Source: Acidobacteria bacterium AB60
GTDB lineage: Bacteria; Acidobacteriota; Terriglobia; Terriglobales; Acidobacteriaceae
Reading direction: 5' to 3'
Length of the DNA stretch: 64,000 bases
NCBI GenBank assembly: GCA_008682415.1
Contig: VANK01000001.1
Span: forward strand, 1,116,001-1,180,000
Shown here piece by piece: positions 35,133-44,052 of the stretch (positions are counted from its first letter, which is position 1; each line of letters starts with the position of its first letter). The notes beneath the pieces were generated by a model, which was not told the origin of the DNA, searched no databases, and worked only from the letters and a program-made list of their open reading frames with translations. The position numbers and the translations under genes were made by a program.

Positions 35133-35627
35133 GTGGCCGCCGGGCATATTCTCTACGCCGGAGACGAGTACTTCCACCGGGCGGGTGTTTTGCGGGCAGC
35201 TGACTATGAGGTGGAAGAGTGTCACACGCTGCCGGAGCTGGAGGCGTGGTTTCAGGCTGGACGATTTACCGATCTAATTTGCGTGAGCGAGTCGCCGCAT
35301 AGGCCGGCGGAGGAGTTACTTCGCGTGGCCCACACGTTCGCCAGTTCTCCTGTCGTGCTGTTTCGGGCGACGCCGCACCAATACCGCGAGCGAATCTGGG
35401 ACTTCGAGGTTGGGCCGCTCACGTTGCCAGGAGTTTGGCTTGCGGAGGTGGCGGAGCTGGTGAGCTGGTCACAGGCGATTCAAGCCAAATCGGCAGAGAT
35501 GCGGAACGCGAGTCTGCAGTTGCGGGCCGCCTGCGAGGCGCTGCGCCAGCGGAGCCTCGATCTGCGGGCGCAGGTGCGGCGACAGCGCGATGCGGGAGGC
35601 GGTCAGGGAAGCGACCGGGGCGATTAG
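35133..35627 (+). CDS. Receiver-like hypothetical protein
   Basis: The product has 164 residues from a GTG at 35133 with AGGAGGG upstream. The first half resembles a response-regulator receiver fold without a certain phospho-acceptor: AGHILYAGDEYFHRAGVLRA, DYEVEECHTLPELEAWFQAG, TDLICVSESPH, SSPVVLFRATPH. The second half is helical and charged (AEMRNASLQLRAACEALRQR, LDLRAQVRRQRD). This is a type seen in Acidobacteria and is probably a degenerate receiver in signalling; partner unknown. Confidence 0.55.
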   Translation: MAAGHILYAGDEYFHRAGVLRAADYEVEECHTLPELEAWFQAGRFTDLICVSESPHRPAEELLRVAHTFASSPVVLFRATPHQYRERIWDFEVGPLTLPGVWLAEVAELVSWSQAIQAKSAEMRNASLQLRAACEALRQRSLDLRAQVRRQRDAGGGQGSDRGD

Positions 35628-35919
35628 TCACCGGTGGCGGCGGCCAAAACAGCAATTCAAACGGCCCCCACGGCTTGGAGTTCGTACCTAGCTCAGATGA
35701 CGACGACCAATAGGCAGCAACGGCTTTGACTAGGCGGAGAGTTGCGCTTCGCGCTTTTGGGATTGGCAGGTCCTGTACCGCGCATTACGAGGGATCTGCC
35801 CATTCCCTTGATAGACCGGATTATCACCCCATAGGTGCGGATTTCGGGGGCTGGCAAAGTAATACTCGCCAAGATTTGACGACAACGGAGATTGTCACGC
35901 ACGCAACGGGCGGCTTCGG
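35628..35919. other. Intergenic, no gene seen
   Basis: The missing N-terminal half of the next recombinase remnant could not be found here on either strand. Confidence 0.4.
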
Positions 35920-36683
35920 AAATGCAGTTCCTGCATTTCGCTACTGATATGACGGCAGCCGGAACTGTCAATCAGCGTCTTGCGGCAGTCAGGCGACCGG
36001 CCTATGAAGCTGCAGATTCCGGCTTGCTCAGTCCAGAACTCGCAGCGCGGATTCGTAGGGTCAAAGGAGTAAAGCAGCTCGGAGCCCGCACGGAAAAATG
36101 GCTGGCACAGGACCAAGCTCGACTTTTACTGGAGCAGGCCGACGGAGACGGCCTGCGCGATGCTCGCGACCTCGCAATTCTTTCCGTGCTCGTGGGTTGC
36201 GGATTGCGACGGGCCGAACTCTCCGCCCTCACGGTAGACAGTCGGATCAGGCAAGGTCATTGGGCCATCTTAGACCTGGTTGGCAAAGGCGGTCACGTCC
36301 GGACCGTTCCGATGCCAGCTTTGGTCAAGAATGCAGCCGATCGAGGGAGGAGTTAGCGAGGGTGACCGCCGGCCGAACCTTCCGCGCGGTTAGCCGACAT
36401 GGGACACCTTGCGTTGAAGAAATCTATGAAAACGTCATTGGTAGTGGTGCGCAGGGTGGCTGAGAGGATTCAGCTAGACCATCTCGCACCACACGATCTT
36501 CGCACGACATGCGTCAAGCTCTGCCACACGAATGGCGGCGAGTTGGAGCAGATGATGTTGCCCCTCGGTCATGTGTCGGCTTTGACCACCGAGCGATATC
36601 TGGGCTGCAAACAGAACCTGGAGAATCCAGGTAACGATGCCTTCGGTGGTCTGTTCTCTAGCAGATCTGTGAAAGTACGGTAA
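35920..36683 (+). pseudogene. Tyrosine recombinase remnant, N-truncated and twice frameshifted
   Basis: The frame starts mid-protein with AAGTVNQRLAAVRRPAYEAA, then GLRDARDLAILSVLVGCGLR, LDLVGKGGHVRTVPMPALVK and a stop at about 36356. A second frame gives TAGRTFRAVSRHGTP. A third gives LDHLAPHDLRTTCVKLCHTN, GGELEQMMLPLGHVSALTTE and RYLGCKQNLENPGND. These are consecutive pieces of the same recombinase family as the pseudogene at 24784. The N-terminal core-binding half is absent. Confidence 0.8.
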
Positions 36684-36928
36684 AACCTGAAACTGGCGAA
36701 TGACGTTCCAGCGGCGAAAATCGGTCCTACCGTTTAGCCTCGGCCCCATTCACTGACCTGACAACTAAATTTTGCTTGTCCGCATCACTCACTGTAGTCG
36801 GGCAACTGTCGAGTCCTGCGCCGCGCGAAACACCAGCCAAAAACATTCCATCCTGAGGTTTCGCTTGGATCTGCTTTCCCAAAGATCGCGGGCCGCCAAT
36901 TCCAACCCATTATTTCCCTGGAGGCCAT

Positions 36929-39862
36929 ATGCCAAAGAACGCGGTTTTGGCATTTCTGTGTTCGGTAACATCCCTGATACCTGGGGCCCTGGCGCAGAGC
37001 TGGGTCCCCGTTCCAGCCAAAACACTTTCCGTAAGCAGCACGGTCGCCACTACGCCAGCGCCTGCGAATCAGACGCTCAGCATCGTGGTAGGGCTGAGGC
37101 TGCAGAACGTATCCTCGCTCCAAGCATTCCTTCAGGCCCTGCGAGGCGGGAAAAGCACGCCGCTCACCCACGCGCAGTTTGTGTCGGAATATTCACCCAC
37201 TGCAAGCCAGGTGCAGCCGGTCGTGGACTATCTGACCAGCATCGGCTTTTCCAACATCCAGGTTTCAGAGGACAACCTGCTCGTATCCGCGCAGGGTACG
37301 GTGGCGCAAGCCCAGCAGGCATTCAACACGTCGATCGTGGACTTCACGCTGAGCGGCAAGCCCGCCTATGCCCCCGCTGGGCCCGTCATGGTGCCGAGTT
37401 CTCTCGGCAACATCGTGCTTCAGGTGGCGGGTCTCTCTAATGCCACCGAGATCGGTCGAAAGTTGTCGGCGAGCCAGAACCTTCAGATTATGGGTCGAAG
37501 TTCAACCTTCACTATGAACCCATCGGCTGGCGGCGCGGACCTGAGCATCGCCGGTTTGACCCCCGGCGACCTGCGCACGGCCTACGATGCAGGGATTACC
37601 TCGACCGGCGGGAACACCGTGGTAGCCGTGGTGAGCGCCGGTTCCGATCTGCAACAGGTGATCTCCGATTTGCGCCAGTTTGAACTCGAGAACCAGCTGC
37701 CTCTGATCCCGGTTGAAGTGCATCAGGTGGTGCCTGTTCCTAACCCCCAGGACAATAGCGGTGACGGTGAATGGGATCTCGACAGCGAGTCCATCACCGG
37801 TCTCGCCTACAACGTTAAAAAGTTGATCTTTTACAACACGGCAAGCCTGAACGATTCAGATCTTTTGTTGGCCAACGACGCCTTTGCGACGGAAAACATC
37901 GCCAAAGTGGGCAACATGTCCTATGGCGGTTGCGAAGATACCGAGGACTCCACGCTGAAGGACGAACTCGGCAGCGTCGGTACGAACGTTTTCGATGAAG
38001 TCTTCGCGGAAGCTGTCGCCCAGGGGCAGACCTGGTCGGCGTCCTCCGGGGACGCCGGGGCTGCCTGCGGCGTGTTGGTCAATCTAGCCACGCCTGACCA
38101 GGGAGTGCCCAGCAGCGTGGAATATCCGGCTTCCTCGCCAGAGGTCTTGGCGGTGGGGGGTACTTCGCTCTTTGTCAACTCAACTTACAACTATGTCACC
38201 GAGCTTGCGTGGGATGCCGGTGGCGGTGGAACCAGCAACCTGGAGCCTGCCCCCACCTGGCAATTCAATGACCAGGCGGTGCTCACGGGCTCAGCTGCTG
38301 GCTTGCGCGCGGTGCCGGATATTTCCATGGCGGCTGGGCCGGAAGGTGCGGCCGGCGCCGGTGTCGGCACGTATGCCGCGGTGGTCGTGAACGGAGCCGA
38401 CGCCGGTGTGCTGGGCACAAGCTGGTCTTCGCCGTTGAACGTCGGTGCCTGGGCGCGGCTTGAAAGCGCGCGCTGCAACAACCTCGCGTTTGAGGCGCCA
38501 ATCATCTATGGGCTCGATACGACCCAGCAGCCGGGTTCAAGCGCGACCGGCTTTCATGACGTTCTCCTGGGCGGCAATGGAGAGTATGCGGCGGGTCCGG
38601 GATGGGATTACACGACTGGTTACGGCAGCTTCGACATCGCTTTCGTCGACGCGGCGCTCAATTCGGCCGGGTATACCGCGCCCGCAGGCTGCGTGCCACC
38701 GAACCTGGTGCCGGCGCCCAAGGCTGCGCTGGCAATGACAAACGCTGTGGGTGTCGCCCCGCTTGCCGTTACCTTCGACGCCAGCGGCTCCAGTGATCCC
38801 GCCGGACGGGCGCTCACAAACTTCGGGCTTGACTATGGCGATGGCTCCGTCGCCGTGCAGGCCATTCCCCGCTTGCCTTCCCACACCTACACCACCACGG
38901 GCACACACACGGTGTCGCTCCAGGTAACCAACTCAGGCGGCGCCCTGAGTGCTCCGCTCAGCAAGACAATCACCGTGCTCGGCACGCCTCCGGGCTGCGC
39001 CGCGGGAGGGGATGTGCTCATCCAGGCCACCCCCGGTCAGTTCTCCGGCACGCAGGGACAGGACATCGGCAACGGCACAGACGTGGTTCAATACGGCTCC
39101 ATTGCCGAGCCGGCGAACATGCCTGGCGAGCTTGTCTTCACGATCAAGGTCAACAATCTCTCCACCGTTCAGCCTGGCTTCCGCTGGATGTTCTTCTTCG
39201 ATGTGGCGGGACGGCCCGCTCCCAACACCGGCTATTACTACGTCGCCATGGTGAGCTCCGACGGTCCCTCGCCGGTCTTCAACTACGGATACCGCACCGT
39301 GAATGCTGGGGGCTTCGGCCAGTTTCAGGTCCTCGGCTCGCTAAACGCGGCAAGCACCTATGATCCCGACGGCACCATCACTCTCGTGCTCGACAAGTCC
39401 GCCTTCGGTCTTGCGACCGGCAATCAGCTCACCCACCTCGACGTAGAAACGCGCACCTCGGCGCCAGACGATCTCACCGGTACTACTTCGGCGGGTGTGG
39501 GCCTGACCCAGGAATCGGCCGGTGCGGCGGTGCCTTATACCTTGGTCGGCAACGCCACTTGTTCCTCTACGGCCGCGCCGGTGGCACACCTTTCGGCGAG
39601 CGCTACCCAGGGCAAAGCGCCGCTTGCCGTCACGTTGAGCGGTTCTTCTTCCCTGGCCGCCTCCGGGGCAAACGTTACCTACTATCAGTTCACCTTCGGC
39701 GATGGCACATCGACAGCCTGGCAGACCTCTGCGACGGCTCAGCACACCTACTCGGCGGCAGGCACTTACACGGCGAGCCTGCAGGTGGCAGATAACCGTG
39801 GTCTGGTCAGCAGCTCTGCGAGCAATGTGACCATCGCCATCACCGGCAAACCCGCTCGCTGA
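36929..39862 (+). CDS. S53 (sedolisin/kumamolisin-type) peptidase with PKD domains
   Basis: The product has 977 residues. A signal peptide (AVLAFLCSVTSLIPGALAQ) and a pro-kumamolisin activation domain (VGLRLQNVSSLQAFLQALRG, THAQFVSEYSPTASQV, NLLVSAQGTVAQAQQAFNTS) come first. The catalytic domain has Glu and Asp in GDGEWDLDSESI near residue 283 and the Ser in VLGTSWSSPLNVGAWARL near residue 498, with the calcium-site region at GFHDVLLGG. Two PKD-like domains follow (VAPLAVTFDASGSSDPAG, GKAPLAVTLSGSSSLAASG), flanking another beta domain. It is a secreted acid-active serine-carboxyl peptidase, probably for protein scavenging. Confidence 0.92.
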   Translation: MPKNAVLAFLCSVTSLIPGALAQSWVPVPAKTLSVSSTVATTPAPANQTLSIVVGLRLQNVSSLQAFLQALRGGKSTPLTHAQFVSEYSPTASQVQPVVDYLTSIGFSNIQVSEDNLLVSAQGTVAQAQQAFNTSIVDFTLSGKPAYAPAGPVMVPSSLGNIVLQVAGLSNATEIGRKLSASQNLQIMGRSSTFTMNPSAGGADLSIAGLTPGDLRTAYDAGITSTGGNTVVAVVSAGSDLQQVISDLRQFELENQLPLIPVEVHQVVPVPNPQDNSGDGEWDLDSESITGLAYNVKKLIFYNTASLNDSDLLLANDAFATENIAKVGNMSYGGCEDTEDSTLKDELGSVGTNVFDEVFAEAVAQGQTWSASSGDAGAACGVLVNLATPDQGVPSSVEYPASSPEVLAVGGTSLFVNSTYNYVTELAWDAGGGGTSNLEPAPTWQFNDQAVLTGSAAGLRAVPDISMAAGPEGAAGAGVGTYAAVVVNGADAGVLGTSWSSPLNVGAWARLESARCNNLAFEAPIIYGLDTTQQPGSSATGFHDVLLGGNGEYAAGPGWDYTTGYGSFDIAFVDAALNSAGYTAPAGCVPPNLVPAPKAALAMTNAVGVAPLAVTFDASGSSDPAGRALTNFGLDYGDGSVAVQAIPRLPSHTYTTTGTHTVSLQVTNSGGALSAPLSKTITVLGTPPGCAAGGDVLIQATPGQFSGTQGQDIGNGTDVVQYGSIAEPANMPGELVFTIKVNNLSTVQPGFRWMFFFDVAGRPAPNTGYYYVAMVSSDGPSPVFNYGYRTVNAGGFGQFQVLGSLNAASTYDPDGTITLVLDKSAFGLATGNQLTHLDVETRTSAPDDLTGTTSAGVGLTQESAGAAVPYTLVGNATCSSTAAPVAHLSASATQGKAPLAVTLSGSSSLAASGANVTYYQFTFGDGTSTAWQTSATAQHTYSAAGTYTASLQVADNRGLVSSSASNVTIAITGKPAR

Positions 39863-39922
39863 AGGTGAGCCTAGCACTCCGTCACGCTCAAGGATCACGC
39901 CGTGAGCGCCAACTCAGCGAGA

Positions 39923-39952
39923 CGAACGGGCTGCGGGGACGCTGCCCGTTCG
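39923..39952 (+). terminator. Hairpin after the S53 peptidase gene
   Basis: A perfect 9-bp stem CGAACGGGC / GCCCGTTCG with a 12-nt loop lies 60 bp after the stop, followed by TTGTT. It is a weak intrinsic terminator candidate. Confidence 0.4.
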
Positions 39953-40129
39953 TTGTTCGGTTCGAGATTTTGGCTGCTTAGACATGGAATGGGACTTTTC
40001 CACTCATGGTCGATGAGCGCATCGGGCTGTTGGCCACAGTCGACGTTCCCGTGTCGCGACTTCGACGGAAACAAGTCGACACTGTGCTCTCTCGCAGACT
40101 CATTCCTCTGGTGGAAGAGCCGAGCTGGA

Positions 40130-40879
40130 TTAGCGCGAGTGTGAGCTTGTATCGTTTTTTGCCGCATGGCGAAGCGCCTCCGCTTCTCTGGCTTTCCCGA
40201 CAGGCTCGTAATTTTTCTTAAAGCTCCGCAGCACATCTGGTGGAGCAGTGTCCGGCGTTCCGCTATCGAAAACAGGATTTGGTGCATACTCAATGGCGAG
40301 CTGGATCTCTTGAGCGACCGCTTCCCCTCTCAGAAGAGATGCCAACACAAGCGCCGCGTCCAGCCCGGCTGTCACGCCGGCGGCGCTGATGATGTTGCCG
40401 TCTACGACCACCCTTGCATCCACGAGAACCCCGCCGTAGTGATGCATCAGGTGCCGTGCACTCCAATGGGTTGTCACCTGCCTCCCTTCGAGAACGCCCG
40501 CCGCACCACACAGCAGAGCTCCGGTGCAGACAGAGAACAACAGGTTTTCAGCGTGCACATGCGTGCGGATGACCGTAAGCACTTCTTCATCGTGCATCAG
40601 CGCTTGTTGTCCATAGCCGCCGGGCACCACCAAAACATCGAAGCTCCCGGCTTTCGCTATGCTCACATCTGGTGTGAGCTGAAGCCCTTGTATATCGCGA
40701 ACAGGCGAAAGTTCTTTGCCAATGATCTGGACCGTTGTCTCTGGCATGCGCGAAAGAACTTCAAACGGGCCCGTGAAGTCAATCTGATCCATCTGCTCGA
40801 AGATGAGGCAGCCCACAGAGAGTGGTCGCATAGACAGCTCTGGCGTGGGCCTCTCACTCACAAACAACGGAACACTCAT
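40130..40879 (-). CDS. DJ-1/PfpI-family protein (isonitrile-hydratase-like)
   Basis: The product has 249 residues. A single glutamine-amidotransferase-like domain has the nucleophile elbow in FSVCTGALLCGAAG, a following His (TTHWSARHLMHHYGG), and FDVLVVPGGYGQQAL and ITSAAGVTAGLD-type strands (ISAAGVTAGLDAALVLAS). This is the layout of isonitrile hydratase and of the N-domain of GlxA regulators, but no HTH follows. The C-terminus (APPDVLRSFKKNYEPVGKAR) is basic. The start may also be ATG 40831. It shares its strand with the carbonic anhydrase and GlxA regulator genes upstream. Confidence 0.85.
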   Translation of the reverse strand: MSVPLFVSERPTPELSMRPLSVGCLIFEQMDQIDFTGPFEVLSRMPETTVQIIGKELSPVRDIQGLQLTPDVSIAKAGSFDVLVVPGGYGQQALMHDEEVLTVIRTHVHAENLLFSVCTGALLCGAAGVLEGRQVTTHWSARHLMHHYGGVLVDARVVVDGNIISAAGVTAGLDAALVLASLLRGEAVAQEIQLAIEYAPNPVFDSGTPDTAPPDVLRSFKKNYEPVGKAREAEALRHAAKNDTSSHSR

Positions 40880-40942
40880 CGTGACCTATCTCTCGCTGGA
40901 GTTGGGTGACTGCATGTACTCCACACCAGTCCCTTTACAGTC

Positions 40943-41509
40943 TCACGCAATCTCGGCCGCCAAACTATTTTCAGCGGTGCGAATTGGAGCCGCAGGCACG
41001 ACGATCTCAACAAGTCCGGTGGCTACGTCGTAAACGAGGCCTGAGATAAGCCACTCGCCCGGCAATGCCGGAATCGCCCGGAGTGCAGCGACGTCGACAA
41101 CTACCGACTTGCGTGGATCGGGGACGTGTTTGGCTGCAACTTCCGATTCCAGTATCTGAAAATAGTGCGCAAGCAGGTCCGGGTCTCCTACCAGACGCGT
41201 ACTGCCGCAATCCGTATGGTGCAGCACGATCAGATGAAACTCCTCGCCGCCTCCTGGAATCGTTTTGGCAACCTCTCCGATTCGTCCGAGCAAGCCGAAT
41301 TCCTCCACCAGGCCGGGGGTGACTCGACCGCCGATGTTCCTCATGATTACAGCCTCGTTCGGTTCGATTCCAAGCACATGCGCAGGATCCACGCGCATAT
41401 CGGCACAACCGATAACTATTGCCTTCAAGGTCTGCAGAGACTGTGGGAGCAAGGGCATGGGAGTAGCCAGCTCTTTATTGCGGCTCAACATAAGGTCAAG
41501 ACTTTTCAC
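40943..41509 (-). CDS. Beta-class carbonic anhydrase
   Basis: The product has 188 residues from a GTG at 41509 with AGGAGAG upstream; the open frame extends 23 codons further. Zinc ligands are in GCADMRVDP (Cys-x-Asp-x-Arg) and HHTDCGSTRL (His-x2-Cys), with the conserved MRNIGGRVTPG between. It interconverts CO2 and bicarbonate in the cytoplasm. The C-terminal WLISGLVYDVATGLVEIV matches the family's closing strands. Confidence 0.88.
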   Translation of the reverse strand: MKSLDLMLSRNKELATPMPLLPQSLQTLKAIVIGCADMRVDPAHVLGIEPNEAVIMRNIGGRVTPGLVEEFGLLGRIGEVAKTIPGGGEEFHLIVLHHTDCGSTRLVGDPDLLAHYFQILESEVAAKHVPDPRKSVVVDVAALRAIPALPGEWLISGLVYDVATGLVEIVVPAAPIRTAENSLAAEIA

Positions 41510-41646
41510 GATGACTCTCCTGAAGTGATTTTCTGGGGACCACAGGGTGATTATGCTAACGGTTTTTGATGCAGGCATAGGTTCGAGGAGAGCGAGCTAT
41601 AAAGGACAAAAAAGCTACCAATCCAGCCAATCAGCAGAGGGAGAGA

Positions 41647-42690
41647 TTACCGAACGCGAGCGCACCCGAAGGAGGCTCTATAGCGGTGGGGTGTAACGCC
41701 GAGGCGGCGCACAAATGCGCGACGAAGGATCTCGATGGAGGTAAAACCGCAGGAAAGCGCGATCTCTTTGAGTGTCATCGCTGTCGATTCGATCTGGCGC
41801 CGCGCTGTCTCAAGGCGAAGATCCTCGATGTACCTCGCAGGTGTCTTGCCCATTTCCTGTTGAAAAAGGCGTGCGAAGTTCCGAGGGCTCATGGCTGCGC
41901 GCCGGGCAAGACTTTCGACGGAGAGCTTGCGCTGGAGGTTGTCAGGGAGCCAAGAAAGCACATCCCCAAGAGGCCGCTTTTCCGAAGACTGTGCCATGAG
42001 GGTGGCACTGAACTGCGACTGACCGCCAGGCCGCTGCAGAAACACCACCATCATCCGAGCAACTTTGAGAGCAGCAGCCCGGCCCAGGTCCTCTTCCACC
42101 AGTGCGAGCGCGAGATCGATTCCGGCAGTTACTCCTGCTGAGGTGTAGCAGTTTCCGTCTCGCACATAGACGGGGCTGGGGTCCACGGTCACGCGCGGGT
42201 AATCGCGTGCAAGCTCTTCGCACCAGTTCCAGTGAGTGGTTGCGCGACGGCCATCCAGAAGGCCGGCTTCAGCCAGGACCAGCGCGCCAGTGCAGACCGA
42301 GCCAAAGCGCCGGCTGCTGGCACAGCTCTTCTTGAGCCAGTCTAGAAACTGCCGTTCGTATCGGACTTTCGAAACACCGTCGTAGCCGGCGACAAGTAGC
42401 GTGTCGATCGGACCACACTGCTCGCCGAATGTTTGATCCGTGCGAACCGGAAGGCCGAGATGGCCCAAAACGTCGCGATCGGTTCCGGCCGAGATGACAC
42501 TGACTTCGTATGCTGGTTCGCCGCTCAGAGAGCGGTTGGCATCGCCAAACACCTCCAGCGGTCCAAAGACATCGAGTGTCCGCACCGGCGGCACGGCGAC
42601 GATGAGAACGCGACGCGCGCTTTTCACCGCCGAGCGGCTGTTTCGATCGGTATCTTGCCTGGTAAGGCGCCTGGGATTCGGTCTACTCAT
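41647..42690 (-). CDS. GlxA-type transcriptional regulator (DJ-1/PfpI domain plus AraC HTH)
   Basis: The product has 347 residues from ATG 42690. The N-terminal DJ-1/PfpI domain has FGSVCTGALVLAEAGLLDG and TSAGVTAGIDLALALVEED. The C-terminal AraC double HTH has SVESLARRAAMSPRNFARLF, TPARYIEDLRLETARRQIES and LKEIALSCGFTSIEILRRAF. No strong ribosome site is seen and the frame extends to 42948 upstream with nothing family-like. The DJ-1 domain is very similar in layout to the protein at 40130, which may be its regulated partner. Confidence 0.88.
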   Translation of the reverse strand: MSRPNPRRLTRQDTDRNSRSAVKSARRVLIVAVPPVRTLDVFGPLEVFGDANRSLSGEPAYEVSVISAGTDRDVLGHLGLPVRTDQTFGEQCGPIDTLLVAGYDGVSKVRYERQFLDWLKKSCASSRRFGSVCTGALVLAEAGLLDGRRATTHWNWCEELARDYPRVTVDPSPVYVRDGNCYTSAGVTAGIDLALALVEEDLGRAAALKVARMMVVFLQRPGGQSQFSATLMAQSSEKRPLGDVLSWLPDNLQRKLSVESLARRAAMSPRNFARLFQQEMGKTPARYIEDLRLETARRQIESTAMTLKEIALSCGFTSIEILRRAFVRRLGVTPHRYRASFGCARVR

Positions 42691-43011
42691 GGTGCGAATT
42701 GTTCCGAATTCAATTTCGCTGGTTCGATGCGTGGGAGACCGCTGAAAATGAGGTGCTCCATAGATTGTATGCACGTGACACGAGGCACGCTGGGTCCGGG
42801 CATCCTCAATGTGCCAAACCGCGTTTCGAGGGTGGCAATCATGGAGACGTGGTTCGCCCTGTGGGCATTTCCTGAATTCATATGCCGGGGCACGTCCAAG
42901 AACAAATCCATCTCGAGGCAGCTCTAGCTCCTCGAATCTTCTCTCCATCCGTAGAGCCCCAACCGAAGCGGATCAACGATTGTGGATCAGGCTGCCCCCG
43001 ACTGGCCAGGC

Positions 43012-43650
43012 TCAATCCCGTTTCAATGCCGCGCAGGCTGCCTCGAAGTCTGAGCTGCTACCTTCTTGCAGGGTGAGCGATACCTTTTCCTGTATGCGGG
43101 GGTGCGCCTGATTGCTCTTGGCCAGCCCGCCATTCGAGTCGAATGCCCGGCTGATCGAGCCTTCGTCCTCAAGCACAAGGTCAGGGTTATTCCATCTCCC
43201 GCGGAACTCGAGCGATGGATCGTTATGCCCCGTTCTTCTAGGGTTGTAATTGTGGGGGTAGATCGTTGCCGTTCGGCCCTGCAGGTCGACGCCCGAGCCT
43301 TTTTCTAAACTTCCCGCAACGCTGAGAGAGTACTTGTCGCCGCCTTGGGTGCAGAGAGCGCCTTGGCCGGCGATATCGGTAGAGGAGTGGCCCCGGCCCA
43401 AGGAGGGCGCGATCGTGATGTAAATCGCATAGTCCCCTGAGGTGTTGGAATGCATGCGTCCCCACCCGGTCCATTTGGGATTGAGATGGAAGTGCCCACC
43501 CATAAAGAACGCCCACGGTGCAATGACTGCATCGACTGCAAAGGGCAATCCGAACGCAAGCACTGCGAGCGAGCCAAGCATCAGCAGCAACTTGCGGCCG
43601 GTGCGCCGGGCAGAAAGTAGACTGCGGGAAAGATCTTCAGGTTTATTCAT
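43012..43650 (-). CDS. Membrane-anchored hypothetical protein
   Basis: The product has 212 residues. One N-terminal helix (KLLLMLGSLAVLAFGLPFAV) is followed by a periplasmic part with MGGHFHLNPKWTGWGRMHSN, YAIYITIAPSLGRGHSSTDI and LEFRGRWNNPDLVLEDEGSI. No family is recognised. The product is probably exported and membrane-tethered. The start is taken at ATG 43650. Confidence 0.6.
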   Translation of the reverse strand: MNKPEDLSRSLLSARRTGRKLLLMLGSLAVLAFGLPFAVDAVIAPWAFFMGGHFHLNPKWTGWGRMHSNTSGDYAIYITIAPSLGRGHSSTDIAGQGALCTQGGDKYSLSVAGSLEKGSGVDLQGRTATIYPHNYNPRRTGHNDPSLEFRGRWNNPDLVLEDEGSISRAFDSNGGLAKSNQAHPRIQEKVSLTLQEGSSSDFEAACAALKRD

Positions 43651-44052
43651 TGCGGCTTCGACAATGGCCAAGTGTATCGCAGATCGGAGAGGAGGGACAC
43701 GGTTCGGCGGGGAAACCGGTCTCCATTCGTGCCTGCCTGGAAAATCCTGACGGCGCTCCGGGTCCTCGCAATTGGGACCCGGGATTCCACAGAATCAACG
43801 CCCGGGCGACTCCAACGTGAAAGCCCCGCTCATCCCGAGCATTCTTAAATTAAGGTATCTTCGACGGGCGATATATCGGCAACGCACTCATCGAGCCACG
43901 ATTTGCACTGACAGATCATTTAGTGATCCAAACTTCCTGCGGCCTTCGTAAACGGAACTGTGTGAGGTCTATCAGGTCTCTATACTGCTCTTCGCACGTT
44001 CTTCTCTTTCTCTGAAGATGCACAGTTTGTGCAACTCCTTTCTTAGCTGCGC
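43651..44052. other. Intergenic, one inverted copy of a dispersed short repeat
   Basis: 43867-43892 read on the minus strand as GATGAGTGCGTTGCCGATAT, matching the core of the repeats at 25801 and 31292. No gene is seen. Confidence 0.35.
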
